Source of the DNA: Dipteris shenzhenensis
Taxonomy: Eukaryota > Polypodiophyta > Polypodiopsida > Gleicheniales
NCBI GenBank assembly: GCA_047967505.1
Contig: CM106541.1
Direction: 5' to 3' (one strand)
Length of the DNA stretch: 64,000 nucleotides
The notes under the pieces are model-generated. The model made no database searches, was not told the DNA's origin, and saw only the letters and a program-made list of their open reading frames with translations. Below, in pieces: positions 1-11,269 of the stretch. The position numbers were made by a program, and so were the translations under genes. Each line of letters begins with the position of its first letter. The stretch's first letter is position 1.

Positions 1-19
1 TATAGCTCGGAAGAGTGAT

Positions 20-2440
20 GTGTTCCAGGTATTTCAGAAATGGCTGGCCTTGGTTGAGAATCAGTCAGGTAGAACGCTTAAATGCCTACGGACTGACAAT
101 GGTGGAGAGTATCTCTCTCATAACTTTCAGCATTTCTATGATACACGTGGGATTAAGAGGGAGCTCACATCCCCTCGTACTCCAGAGCAAAATCCAATTG
201 TAGAAAAGATGAACCATACCATTCAAGAAAGGTTGCAATGCATGCTTTCCAATGCAAGTCTTTCTGGTGGTTTTTGGGCTGAGGCAATGAAGACTGCAGT
301 GCATGTGATCAATAGATCACCTAGTAAGAGTTTGGATGGTGGTATTCTTGAAGAGGCATGGAGTGGCAAGAAGCCCTCTTACTCTCATTTGCGTATATTT
401 GGGTGTGAGGCATATGCACATGTGCCAAAAGAGCTTCGAAAGAAGCTAGATCCTAAGTCTAGGAAATGCATCTTTCTGGGTTATGGTGAAAGTGGAGAGA
501 TGGGCTATCGTCTTTGGGATCCAGAAGCAAAGAAGATCATATGCAGCCATGATGTAGTCTTCAATGAGAAGAAGATGCATAAGGCACCCATGAGGGATGT
601 GGAAATGAGGAGAATCACTTTCCAGGATGTGAATCCACCTGCATATGTTGATAGACAGCAAGCTATCCATGCACCAAATGTGCAAGAAACGGTACCACCA
701 AGTACTCCCATAGGTATATAATCAAGGATAGATAATGGATCATCTATCGGTGGAAATGATGAGCCAAATGTGGCTGATATGTAGGTGGGACAGCAAGCTG
801 AAATGCCCTTAAGAAGATCATCTAGAGTGTCTAGACCGCCTGATAGGTTTGTTCCAAGGGTAGACTATTGGATGCTTACTGATTGCGGGGAGTCTTCTTG
901 CTACAGAGAGGCTATGATGCGTGAGGATCAACGCAAGTGGGAGTATGCTATGCAATTAGAGATGAGTTCACTTATGAAGAATAAGACGGGACTTGGTTTC
1001 TTTCCCACATGGAAAGAAAGCGTTGCCATGTAAATGGGTCTACAAAATGAAGGTCATAGGTGATGATGTGCCTAGGTACAAGGCCCGTTTGGTCGCTAAG
1101 GCGTTCAAGCAAGAGAAGGGTGTGGACTTTGATGAGATATTCTCTCCGGTTGTGAAGATGACCACACTTAAATGCATGCTTGGACTAGTGGCATCAGAGG
1201 ATATGGAGCTTGTGCAGATGGATGTCAAGACAGCTTTCTTGCATGGGGATTTGCATGAGGAAATTTACATGGTGCAGCCAGAAGGCTTTGAAGAAAAGGG
1301 CAAAGAGCATTTAGTTTGCAAGCTGAAGAAGAGTCTCTATGGTCTTAAGCAAGCGCCTAGAGAATGGTATCAAAAATTTGATGCTTTCATTCGGTCCTAG
1401 GGTTATAGAAGGAGTGAAATTGATCACTGCCTCTACACTAAAAGGGCTAAGGATAATAGCCCGATAATCTTGGCACTATATGTGGATGATATGCTATTGG
1501 CTAGCAAGAATACTTATGAGCTAGATGCATTAAAGGCCAAGTTGCATGAGGCCTTTGATATGAAGGATTTGGGACTTGCAGGTCATATTCTTGGTATGCG
1601 CATCACGCGTGACCGGAGTAGGAAACTCCTTTGGCTTTCACAAAAAGAGTATGTTACAAAAGTATTGCAACATTTCAATATGGAGGGGGGGAAGGCAGTG
1701 AGTACTCCATTGCCTCCATATGTGAAACTGAGTCATATAGATAGTCCCAAATCAGATGAGGAAAGGGCCATGATGGCCAAGGTTCCTTATGCATCAGCAG
1801 TTGGGAGTCTTATGTATGCTATGATAGCTACTAGACCAGACATTGCATTTGCAGTGGGAGTTGTTAGCCGGTATATGGCTAATCCAGGAAAGATGCATTG
1901 GGAGGCAGTTAAGTGCATCATGAGGTACATGAAGGGTACCAAGGAGATGTGCATCTGCTTTGGTAGAGGAGACATGCATGTACTTGGGTACACAGATTCT
2001 GACTATGCAGGGCATGTGGATAGTAGAAGATCCACTTCTGGTTATGTGTTCATCTTTGTAGGTGGTGCAGTGTCGTGGATGTCTTGCGCACAGAAGTGCA
2101 TTGCTTTGTCTACCACAGAGGCTGAGTATGTTTTGTAGCCACAGAGGGTTGCAAGGAGGCTATATGGCTTGATCGGCTAGTGGGAGATTTGGGGATTCAT
2201 ACAGGTGTACCGACATTGCATAGTGATTCCATGAGTGCTATTCAACTAGCACGGAATCCGGTCTTTCATGCAAAGACCAAACACATTGAGGTTAGGTACC
2301 ATTTCATCAGGGAGGTACTTGAGGACAAGCCCATAGAGCTTGTCAAGGTTCATACAGATGATAACCCTACAGATATGCTGACAAAGAGTCTACCTAGTCA
2401 GCGGTTTGAGTATTGTCGTGTATTGATGGGCATTGGATAG
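20..2440 (+). pseudogene. Ty1/copia pol fragment (integrase, reverse transcriptase, RNase H)
   Basis: This is the 3' half of a copia polyprotein; its 5' part lies outside the window. Integrase core motifs are visible at the start (RTDNGGEY, then PRTPEQNPIVEKMN, where the usual family Gly is Pro), followed by the copia integrase tail (FLGY, DVVF). Reverse transcriptase follows from about 1030 (KWVYKMK, KARLVAK, MDVKTAFLHGDL, YGLKQAP) with the catalytic YVDDM near 1480. RNase H ends the chain (YTDSDYAGH, STTEAEY, DMLTKSLP). Stops or frame changes near 720, 1400 and 2138 break it, so it cannot make a full protein. The copia family assignment is firm; the lineage is not resolved. Confidence 0.93.
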
Positions 2441-2493
2441 TATGCTCACTGGTTGTTCTCCCTTAAAGGCACATTGTCCTTTAAGTGGGAGGT

Positions 2494-2600
2494 TGTGGGG
2501 GTTAAAGGTCACTGTGCCTTTACCTCGATTATGTACAATACTCAAACACATATATAAATGAATAAAAAAGAAGATTAGGGTGGTTCTGCGCCCACCAAAA
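2494..2600 (+). repeat. Start of the 3' LTR of the first copia element
   Basis: A purine-rich tract (AAGTGGGAGG) precedes a TG that opens the LTR, 53 bases after the pol stop. A TATA box (TATATAAAT, 2551-2559) lies where an LTR promoter would be. The right end of the LTR is not recognisable because low-complexity DNA follows. The start is well supported, the end is not. Confidence 0.6.
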
Positions 2601-2850
2601 CTTGAATGGCTCTCTGTTTCTCTCTCTCCCTCTTCTGTTCTTACTTCCGTTGAGAGCACTCTCACTCTCCTCTCACCCCCCTCTCCTCTCACCCTCCTCT
2701 CCACTCACCCCCCGCCCCCTCTCCCATCACCCCCCGCCCCCCCTCTCCTCTCCCCCCTCGCCCTTCCCCCCTGTCCAAATACCCCCCCCACCCCCCCGCG
2801 CCGTCGTGAGCGACACCCCCCCCACTGTCCAAAAAAAAAAAAAAATCCTA
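2600..2850. repeat. C/T-rich low-complexity tract ending in an A run
   Basis: This tract is almost pure pyrimidine, rich in CTCTCC and CCCC runs, and ends in a run of A near 2830-2845. The open frames over it code only for Pro/Ser/Leu strings and are not taken as genes. Confidence 0.8.
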
Positions 2851-2869
2851 AACTAACTTTAGTTAGGTT

Positions 2870-3075
2870 CACTAAGTTAGGTTAGGTTAGGTTATTATTA
2901 CCCTCTATTAGGTTAATTTTAACCATAGCTAGGTCAATCTAACTGTTACTTAGTTACTCTAACTAGGTTAGTTGAACTAACTAACTATGGTCAATCTAAC
3001 TATCACTAGGCTAGGTTAGACTAACTGATTAGCATCTAACTAGACAAAGAGGTTAGTTAATCTAACTAGATCAAC
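2870..3075. repeat. Degenerate TTAGG / CTAACTA repeat
   Basis: Short words such as TAGGTTA, CTAACTA and TCTAACT recur in scattered form. Three clean TTAGG units lie at about 2875-2895. The remainder, to about 3500, shows no coding pattern that I can support. Confidence 0.6.
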
Positions 3076-3529
3076 TTGGTTTCAAACCCTCGGTTGGACT
3101 TAAAGTCCATTCACACCACCATTAGGACCCCCCCAATGCAAAATTTACACCTACTTTAACCCCTTGAAACTCATCCGTTTGGGACCCAAACTGAACTCCG
3201 TTTAAACCCAAATTTCACACACAGAAATGCCATGCTGCGGGGTATTTTTCCAACTCATTGCACACCATTTTGGCATCCCTAGCACTCGTTCATTCACACC
3301 CCCGCATGGGCCTCGTTTCGCACAAACTCGATCATATCTTCACACCGTGACCTCCGATTAACGATCCGTCTGCACCGGCACATTTCCCTACACACGTAGG
3401 ACAATCTTAGGCACATTATTAACACAATGGTCCCTACACAAATGAACACCACTCTAACTCTCCTAACAAAGCTACATCCACACCCGCACTTGGGGTAGTG
3501 ACACCCTTGGCAAATCACGCACAATCTGC

Positions 3530-3965
3530 ATGCAGCTACGTTCCGGCCAATGCCTTCGACTCCAATGCTCACCACATCTGCATATAACTTCGCTGCAACA
3601 ACCGCCACCGCCAATCCTCTACCCTGAATCCCCCCCTGAGATTCAACCACTTCCTCTAACTCCTCCACACCCCAACATGGCTGGACGCTGTCATGACAAT
3701 GATGGGGATCTCGACCTCGATGCAGAGGCTGACAACTTCTTCCATCAAAGAAATAACAACAATCAAGGCCGATGCCCCTTGGGAAAACTGGAACTTTCGA
3801 AATATAATGGTAGGGGAGACCCAGCCCGCTTCCTCCAGCATTTTGATGCCGCATGATGTCGAGCAGGTGGCGATCAATCCCATGAAACGAAGGTGGCATG
3901 GTTTCCAATGGCCTTAACTGATGAAGCGTCAGAATGGTACCTAGACCTTCTCGTGGAAGAACGTG
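3530..3965 (+). pseudogene. Ty3/gypsy gag fragment
   Basis: Two overlapping frames give a gag-like signature: a Pro-rich start, then LGKLELSKYNGRGDPARFL, which fits the gag opening of plant gypsy elements, and after a frameshift near 3850 FPMALTDEASEWYLDL, which fits the gag segment with the conserved Trp-Tyr. The reading stops making sense at about 3965, just before the repeat-rich LTR. It is a scrap of a capsid gene with no matching pol beside it. Confidence 0.7.
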
Positions 3966-4007
3966 TGTTGACTCTGTGCCAACATGAACTTATGAAGAAA
4001 GAGAAGG

Positions 4008-4205
4008 TGTTACAACTTTGTGTTACAACTTCTAGACACAACTTTATGTTACGACTTTGTGTAACAACTTTGTGTTGCAAGTTTGTGTTACAAGTTTATG
4101 TTACAACTTTGTGTAACAACTTTGTGTTACATCTTCTACATGAAGAGAGAGAATGTGTTACGACTTTGTGTTACAACTTTGTGATACGACTTTGTGTTAC
4201 ATGCA
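4008..4205 (+). repeat. GTGTTACAACTTT minisatellite inside the LTR
   Basis: About a dozen imperfect copies of a 13-15 base unit (TTTGTGTTACAAC) run head to tail, with occasional CGAC variants. It ends about 25 bases before the TATA box. Confidence 0.8.
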
Positions 4206-4404
4206 GAGAGGGAAGCTCTCCAACTTGTATAAATACCCCATAATGGAATGAAGCCCACACTCTTGGGGCATTGTGTTGAGTCTACATTGGTATTCCAAGC
4301 ATTTGTCTCAAGTGTCCATGCTTCCTTGCACTGCACGTCCAAAAGCATGACCTAACCTTGCAACCCTTCTCCCCTCTCCTCCAACCCTGCAACCCATCCT
4401 CCCC

Positions 4405-4515
4405 CTCTCCTCCTCCCTTCTCCCTCCTCCTCCTCCTCCTCCTCCTCCCTCCTCCTCCCTCCTCCTCCTCCTCCTCCTCCTCCCTCCTCCTCCTCCTCCT
4501 CTCTCCTCCCTCTCC
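4405..4515. repeat. TCC/CTC trinucleotide microsatellite
   Basis: This is a nearly pure run of CTC triplets with short interruptions. Open frames on both strands here encode only Leu, Ser or Glu/Gly homopolymers and are artefacts. Confidence 0.9.
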
Positions 4516-4671
4516 CTCCCCCTCTTCCCTCCTCCTCCATCCTCCTCTCTCTCTTACTTCACCCATGCTCTTACACCTTCTTCCTCTCCCACTCCTATGC
4601 TTTCCTAAACCCTTAAACTCAATGATCTACGAGGGAGACGAGTTCTCCACCATGTACTTTACTCTGAACCT

Positions 4672-4810
4672 TGAATCCTCCTCCTAACCCTGAACTCCTT
4701 CTAAACCTTGGAACCTCCTTCTGAACCCTGGAACTCTTTCTAACCCTGAACTCTTTCTAAACCTTGGAACCTCCTTCTGAACCCTTAAACTCCTCCTAAA
4801 CCCTACAACC
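4672..4810 (+). repeat. Two-copy tandem repeat (CCTGAACTC...GGAACCTCC)
   Basis: A segment of about 60 bases containing AACCCTGAACTC and CTTGGAACCTCCTTCTG occurs twice in a row. It is followed by a short palindrome (AATGAAGGCGGAAGCCTTCATT split over 4814-4835). Noncoding. Confidence 0.65.
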
Positions 4811-5057
4811 CCCAATGAAGGCGGAAGCCTTCATTACCCCAACAACAATGGTTTACGTGCCTTTTACACATGCTTGCATTATGTTTACTCACCACACTTA
4901 AGCCTACGTCTCTCACCGGAACACGACTCGAGGTCCTAAGCTACATATATACTACAACGACAATTCCAATATATCTGTAGGTGACAAAAAGCCTCGGAAC
5001 CCTGCAACATAGATTACCCAGCTCTTCCTATGAAAGTGGTAGGAAAGAGCCAACATT

Positions 5058-5075
5058 TGGCGCCACTGCCGGGGA
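5058..5075 (+). other. Primer binding site, tRNA-Asp type
   Basis: TGGCGCCACTGCCGGGGA differs at three bases from the sequence complementary to the plant tRNA-Asp 3' end (TGGCGCCGTTGCCGGGGA), the primer used by many plant Athila/Tat gypsy elements. It stands two bases after the LTR end. Confidence 0.7.
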
Positions 5076-5358
5076 GACTAGCGTCTCAAGTAGCGAGTAA
5101 ACATGCGTAGGTAGGTGTAAAACAAGTCACTACTTCAAACTTTCACGCACATACCACTCAAGGGCAAGGAGAGTAAAAATTTTTCCAAATCTAGCCAAAC
5201 ATATCAACCCCAAACATCCACTTTGGGTTACTACCCTAAGAGATTTTCTTAATTTCTTAAATAAAAGCCACATGATGTACAATTAGGCTAGGTAGTGGAC
5301 ACGGTTGCGTAGAGCTTTCAATTACGATCATTTTACCTTTTTACAGAAAGGCAAACCG

Positions 5359-5583
5359 AGCATTCACTGGACACAAGCCACGCATTGGGCATCTCCTTAT
5401 GAACGGGATTGTCCAATGCAGAGATGGAACGGGATTATCCAACCAAATATGCGGAGATGCCCAATGCGTGGCTTGTGTCCAGTGAATGCTTAATCGGCTT
5501 CCTACCGAACCAATACAAGGTATGACTCCTTATGAAGCATTCACTGGACACAAGCCACGCATTGGGCATCTCCGCATATTTGG
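5359..5583. repeat. Direct/inverted triplication of a copia integrase segment
   Basis: The same segment (core CATTCACTGGACACAAGCC) occurs three times: forward at 5359-5396, inverted at 5443-5491 and forward at 5535-5583. The last two are a perfect 49-bp inverted repeat and could fold into a hairpin. The third copy is the one in the normal pol frame; the other two are rearranged duplicates. Confidence 0.9.
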
Positions 5584-7483
5584 TTGCATAGCATATGCCC
5601 ACATACATGATGATCATCGCAGGAAATTGGATGCGAAGTCACGCAAATGCATCATGGTTGGCTACAGTGAAGAAAGTAAAGCATACAAATTGTATGATCC
5701 CATCAACCGCAAAGTCATTATCTCCAAAGATGTAATCTTCGATGAGGAATCAGAATGGAAAACCTCACCTACACAGGAGATAGAAGCATCGACTTCACAG
5801 TCACCTACAGAACAGGTTGATGAAGAAGAGCAAGAATTGCCAGCAACACCCCAATCAGCGCCACAGCAGCTCAGACGGTCTACTAGGGAAAGCAGACCAC
5901 CAGCCAGATTGACATATGCTCAGAAAGGCAAAGCAATTCAGGTGGAAACCACCAACTATGCTCTTATGACTACCATCATGGCTACAGAAGAGCCAGTGTA
6001 CTTCGAAGACGCAGTAGATAAGCCAGAATGGCAAACTGCTATGAATGAAGAAATGGATGCTTTGTATAAAAATAACACTTGGGAATTATGCGACCTTCCA
6101 CCAGGAAAGAAGGCCATAGCCAACAAATGGGTATACAAAGTGAAGTACAATCCAGATGGCAGTATTCAGAGATACAAAGCCAGATTAGTTGCAAAAGGAT
6201 TTGCACAACAATATGGCCAAGATTATGATGAGACTTATGCTCCTGTAGCAAAGATGGATTCCATACGGTTCTTGATATCACTAGCGACACTCAGTAAATG
6301 GAATGTGTATCAGCTCGATGTCAAGAATGCATTTCTCAATGGTTATCTAGACGAGGAAGTCTACATGCAACAACCAGCCGGTTATGTTGAACCAGGAAAA
6401 GAGAACAAAGTTTGCCATCTCAAGAAAAGTCTCTATGGCTTAAAGCAAGCACCTAGAAGTTGGTACAGCAGAATTGACAGGTATTTTGCTGATCTGGGCT
6501 ACATGAAGTCCAATGCAGATCATACTCTCTACTACAAAGTTCAAGGGGCAGATATTACTATTGCACTTTTGTACGTAGATGATCTAATTGTGACAGGAAG
6601 CAAGGATAGCTTCATCAGAAAACTAAAACAAGACTTATCTATAGAGTTCGACATGAAAGATCTTGGACTTATGCACTATTGTCTTGGAATTGAGTTCTGG
6701 AGAGATTCAGATAGCACATTCATGAGTCAGCTCAAGTATGTTGATAGTCTCCTGAAGAAGTTCTATATGGCAGATTGCAAGATTGCAGCCACTCCCATGG
6801 AACAGAGTTTGAAACTTACTAAAGATTCAGAAAAGCCTACAATCAATGACAGATACTACAGGCAACTCATTGGATCTCTTATATATCTGACAATCACACG
6901 GCCAGATATTTGTTATGCAGTAAGCTCACTAGCACAGTTTATGGCAAATCCAAAACAGTCTCACTGGAATGCAGCCAAAAGAGTCTTGAGATACATCAGA
7001 GGTACAAGACAATTTGGGATAGAATACAGAGGAAGTCATCCACGGTTGCATGGATACTGTGACAGTGACTATGCTGGAGATCATGAGACCAGGAGATCGA
7101 CACAGGGATATGCATTTTTCCTTGGTCAAGGTGCTATATCATGGTTGTCAAACAAACAGCCAACTGTTTCTTTGTCTTCGACTGAAGCAGAATATAGAGC
7201 ACTCACTACAGGTGCATGTGAGGCTATATGGCTCAGAAGACTATTGTAAGAAACAGATTACTTTGATGAGTCAAAGCCAACAACAATATACTGTGATAAT
7301 CAATCGGCTCAAGCATTGGCCAAAAATCCAGTATATCACTCCAGGACAAAGCACATTGATGTCAGAGAGCACTTCATCAGAGAAAGAGTGTTACTTGGTG
7401 ACATCACACTGCAGCATTGTGATAGCAAAGAAAATGTTGCAGACATCTTTGCCAAACCACTCGGTAAAGAGCTATTCGAGTAA
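5486..7483 (+). pseudogene. Ty1/copia pol, nearly intact (integrase end, reverse transcriptase, RNase H)
   Basis: This is the best preserved copia pol in the window. It starts in the integrase C-terminal part (GHLRIFGC, KCIMVGYS, DVIFDEES), continues through reverse transcriptase ([30 protein letters not shown], catalytic YVDD near residue 362) and ends with RNase H (GYCDSDYAGD, SSTEAEYRAL, DIFAKPLG). The frame is open for 587 codons, then has one TAA at 7247-7249, after which the same frame continues for 77 codons to a natural stop at 7481. The stop could come from CAA by one C-to-T change. Everything upstream of the integrase tail is missing and is replaced by the rearranged block at 5359-5583. 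Confidence 0.95.
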
Positions 7484-7535
7484 CACTGACTAGCTCTTGG
7501 TTTGATGCAGAGGAAGGACATTCCCATTAAAGGGG

Positions 7536-7868
7536 TGTGATGGAATGTAATGCTCAGTCCTTCTTCGATTCCCCAGAATCATCATCTTGAGGGAAGGCCT
7601 ACTTCATGATGTTGATCTTGAGGGAAGGTGTTGAGAGTTCATGCTCAACATCATGTGATCATGTGTGCATAGCACCATCACGTGATCATATGTGCATAGC
7701 ACTAACCTTATAGAGTGCTATAAAGGAAAGGGTTAGATCCCCTAACCCTAACCCTAAAAGGGTTTGTATATATTCTATTTTTTCAACTAATTCTAGTGTA
7801 CAGTTAGTCATTTGTGGTGTGCTCTCTAGCTGTGCCCTCTCTCCTCATCTCCACTCTTCTCCTCTCCC
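7536..7868 (+). repeat. 3' LTR of the preceding copia element
   Basis: A polypurine tract (TTAAAGGGGTG) sits just before the opening TG at 7536-7538. A TATA box (TATAAAGG) lies at 7719 and a short telomere-like CCCTAA triplet run at about 7739-7757. The end is placed at CA (7868) because coding sequence of another copia element (copia C) begins there. Confidence 0.6.
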
Positions 7869-7933
7869 CTCTTCATATTTTGTCACAAGGGCTATGCTGA
7901 ATGAGAAGAAGATTGGGCTGAAGTAGTAGCAAG
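7869..7933 (+). pseudogene. Copia C integrase, left fragment
   Basis: A short plus-strand reading gives TRAMLNEKK and, after a small frame change, WAEVVA. This is the integrase stretch that in related copies is followed by TAVYIMN. That continuation is found at 32478, on the far side of the nested stack, so this 65-base piece is the left lip of the target element. It is short, but the match across the insertion is specific. Confidence 0.65.
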
Positions 7934-8231
7934 TGTAAAGAATGAGCGAGAGAGGTAGGAGACTCCAACTGCAGCTTTCTTCACAACACACAAAAGAGAG
8001 AGGATACAAGGTTGGAGGCTGAAGCTTATCTTTACTTTTGCACACAACAACAACACAATGAAAGATGGGTATACACTATATGTGTAACCCTAGAATACAT
8101 GGTTCATATGTGAACCCAATCCAAACATACGTGGCTATCTAACTATGCCACAAGTATACCTAACACAAGATGGTGACATAAATGATACTCACCCAGGATA
8201 TACATCAGGGGTAGAGCTTGATATCTCAACA
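7934..8231 (-). repeat. Copia A 3' LTR
   Basis: Read on the minus strand it starts TGTTGAGATATCAAGCTC and ends TTTACA. The polypurine tract (TTGAGGGGGG) adjoins it at 8232-8245. The same LTR start is found in copia G (41711) and copia H (45523), so several copies of one family lie in this window. Confidence 0.88.
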
Positions 8232-9212
8232 CCCCCCTCAAGCTCAAATCCATCTCGAGCACTCCAAGTAAGCTCCTAAATCTGCAAAGCTTCTCTGTAC
8301 CCAAGGCCTTCATGAGAATGTCAGCCACCTACTCCTCAGTGCTGACATATACTAGATCAACCTCTCCAGCTAGAATCTTCTCTCTCACAAAGTGCTAATG
8401 CACATCAATGTGCTTTGTTCTAGCATGATAAACTGGGTTATTAGCAAGCATAATACTTCTAATGTTGTCACAATAAATGGCAATTGCATCACGTATTGAC
8501 TGGCCCAAATCAGCAAGTAGCTTATGTAACCAAGCTACCTCACATGCAGCCATAGCCGCGCCCCTATACTCAGCCTCTATGCTCGATAAGGCAATTGTTG
8601 GTTGCTTCTGACTACTCCAACTGATGGCAGCACTCCCAAGGGAAAACATAAATTGGCCAGTAGATCTCCTATTGGAGATACTACTAGCCAATCAACATCT
8701 GTGTACCCATGTACCTATATCGGTCACCCAGCCTCATCAAAAAGTCCATACTATAAAATAGACTTCATATATCTCAATATGCGCTTAGCTGCATCCAAAT
8801 GTGGCTTCCTCAGTGCCTGCATAAATTGACTCACCAGTCCAACAACATAGCTCAAATTTGGCCTGGTGATAGTCATGTATATCAGACTCCCAACTATGCA
8901 TTTGTACACAGTGACATATTCAAGAAGCTCTCCTTTTTCTGCACTGAGCTTCACATTCTGTTCCAATGGAACAGAGATGGGCTTACAACCTGTCATCCCA
9001 TACCTAGACAGCATATCCAAACCATATTGCCTCTGCAACAACCATATCCCCCAGGGGACCTAATAACTTCAATGCCCAGAAAGTAATGCAGCTCTCCCAA
9101 ATCCTTCATTTCAAATTTCTGCTTCAAACCCAGCTTCACATCATCAATGTCTGCATCATTGTCACCCTTAACAATCAAGTCATCAACATAGATGACTACT
9201 AGCACAATCCCT
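8232..9212 (-). pseudogene. Copia A pol, 3' part (RNase H and end of reverse transcriptase)
   Basis: The minus strand encodes VIYVDDLIV (catalytic YVDD) near 9180, KFEMKDLGELHYFLGIE, PNLSYVVGLVSQFM, then RNase H (ISWSSQKQPTIALSSIEAEYRGAA, split here by a gap: ISWSSQKQP and ALSSIEAEYRGAA) and a decayed tail (MADILMKALG). Several frame changes break it. The reading stops in mid reverse transcriptase at 9212 and resumes at 28274, which dates copia B as a later insertion. Confidence 0.9.
9208..9212. other. Target site duplication of copia B, left copy (TCCCT)
   Basis: TCCCT stands immediately left of copia B and again at 28269-28273 immediately right of it. The uninterrupted site is seen in the related copy at about 36460 (CACAATCCCTCTATCT). 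Confidence 0.92.
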
Positions 9213-9409
9213 TGTCAAAAGAACGGAAGTGAACCAAGAATGATCAAGAATACCAAGAGAGCAAGCAGCCTCTAACACACAGTCTATTCCATCAAGAAGA
9301 AGAAGAAGAAGAAGTACATGAATGTAACTTCACACCCTCTTGTTATAACCAAAATGAACTCAAGCCCTACATAAACCCTAACTAATGAGATAAGAACTAA
9401 ACATGGTAT
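9213..9409 (-). repeat. Copia B 3' LTR, outer part
   Basis: It matches the start of the right LTR (27895 on): TGTCAAAAGAA, AAGAATACCA/TAGGAGAGCAAG and CACACAGTCTATTCC. It stops at CATGGTAT, where the Tat element enters. Confidence 0.92.
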
Positions 9410-11218
9410 TGTGACATGAAGTTGGGGGTAATAAACTTCACGCACCTCTTCACTTCCTACAGCATTCGAACTGACTGCCAAAGATACTTAGCATTGAGAA
9501 TGAGACATTCGAAAGAAGCTTGTATGCCAAGATACCACACCATACTTTCCTCCCTTAGATGAGAATGAAGATGGTAACATCCCAAGTGATGTTGTAGTCA
9601 AGCATAGGGAGAAGTAAAGGATCAGCAGAGGCCATAATCTCAGCGAGCCAGTCTGCACCAAAGAGAAGAGCGATACGTTGTTGAAAGAAGATCTTGCGGC
9701 TCAACATGACATGAAATGATATATATCGAGGAGTTTGAAGGGGCTGATTAGGTCGGATGGGTAGATTCCGAGGAAACATTGCACCTCCTTCATAGACACC
9801 TTTATACTTAGCTCAAAACACTCTACAAACTATCATTATGATATAAGTTTCATTGAAAACAGACAGACGGTTGAAGAGATATGGACAGTTTACTTGAAGG
9901 GGGTAAAAACTGTCATGAAAACAGACTGTCAAACACAGAGACTCATAACTTTTTGCAGTAGTATCTGATTCAAGATCTGATTATACACAAACATGCGCCT
10001 TGAAGAGAGCTTCACGCTGATATACATTTCATTACAATCGGACTATTGAGCAGAAAGTTATGAGCAAAACACTAACAGGGGGTCAAACTGTCATGAAAAC
10101 TACCCTCCACCCAGGCTAATTTCGCCTGAGTAGGATGCTCCCTCAAGACTCCACCTTCATCAACGATCCACCCCTCATAGATTTCGCCTAGAAGAGGGGA
10201 AGAAGTTTGCATAGTGGCTCGGGAAACAAATGGACCATGTGTGCACAGTGAGCAGCCGAATAGAAAGAACTTTTAAGGCTTTGAAAGAAAGAAAAGGGAA
10301 GAGACACTCAAGAGAGAGAGAGAACCTGAAGTGACCTTCATTACAAATAGAGTGAGAATCCACCTCAACACTACAAACACAAGGGAGAAGAAGAGGTTTC
10401 ATACATACAAGAGGGAGCGGAAGCTCCAAGACTACTCATAGAGAGAGAATAAACTAGAGAGACAAGGACTCAAGAGTCTACATAAGAGAATATCTACAAG
10501 AGGAAGAGAAGGCTCATGGAAGAGGCTTGGGGAGACTAGAACTACAGCAACATAAGGCCCAATGGTGGAAGAGAATCTGCTGAACAAGGGAGAGGAGGGC
10601 TCCTTTTATAGAGATTTTGTTACCCTCCTTCACCCATTTACAATTGCTGCCTGTAGATTCCTTTCCCCATCAATCACATAAGCATGTATGTCACCATCCA
10701 TGTCCTTTTTGGCTACTCTTACCATGTGTCCCATCAAAAGATGCTCAAGACTCTTAAAATATTGAGAAAGTCAAGAGTCTCCTCACATGGAGCCCATAGG
10801 GACCCTCTCTTTTCCACATGTCCACATCCTCCTTATTCCACATAGGAGTTCTAGAAGGATTCCTCTTGACTTCACACTCCTCCACATGCCTTCCACACGC
10901 TTGGCATGTGGCCTCTCTTATATTATTGGAACACATGGACATGAGCCCACCTCTTTATATGACTCACTCTTTCTATCTTCTAAAAAACTCATAATATCCC
11001 ATACACAAATAACTCTCACCCCATACCAAGGTATTTATAATTCATACCTATGGTATTTACAATGAGCCATTCCACTCATCCTCTCAATCCCATACAATAT
11101 CATAGAAAATAGAAATAAGTGAGAGCCGCTAGGCTATCACTTGATACTCAAACCCTTATCAAACATAGAGAAAAACAATATCAATGCCAAGTTAAAAATA
11201 TCAATTTTTGGTGTCACA
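9410..11218 (-). repeat. Tat element 3' LTR (1809 bp)
   Basis: It matches 16935-18818 almost base for base, except that it lacks about 94 bases near 9830 and carries a short extra stretch near 9970 (GATTCAAGATCTG). Small open frames inside it recur in the other LTR and are not genes. Confidence 0.95.
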
Positions 11219-11231
11219 TCTTTCCCCCCCC
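11219..11231 (-). other. Polypurine tract of the Tat element
   Basis: Read on the minus strand this is GGGGGGGGAAAGA directly before the LTR start TGTGACACC, the expected place for plus-strand DNA priming. Confidence 0.85.
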
Positions 11232-11269
11232 AGCAGATCCTCTCTAGTATAGAGAGGGTCTGCTGGTCC

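Larger units (their letters stand above)
4008..5055 (+). repeat. Probable 5' LTR of a Ty3/gypsy element (tRNA-Asp-type primer site)
   Basis: The right end is CA (5054-5055), followed by two bases and a primer binding site, which fixes the strand. The proposed left end is TGTTAC at 4008, where the gag scrap stops. Inside are a minisatellite, a TATA box (TATAAATA, 4228-4235), a TCC microsatellite and a repeat of about 60 bp. No second LTR copy is in the window, so the left end is inferred and only the right end is firm. Confidence 0.55.

Noticed and set aside
2580-2885. Pro/Ser-rich ORFs at 2580-2885
   Set aside because: Low-complexity C/T tract with homopolymer-like translation.
4282-4687. 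Glu/Gly-rich and Leu/Ser-rich ORFs over the TCC repeat
   Set aside because: They are translations of a microsatellite.
5058-5075. tRNA gene remnants at TGGCGCC and TGGTATCAAAGC sites
   Set aside because: They are 12-18 base complements of tRNA ends next to LTRs, i.e. primer sites, with no cloverleaf around them.
7739-7757. Telomere repeat (CCCTAA) as a sign of a chromosome end
   Set aside because: Only about three units, inside an LTR near its TATA box.
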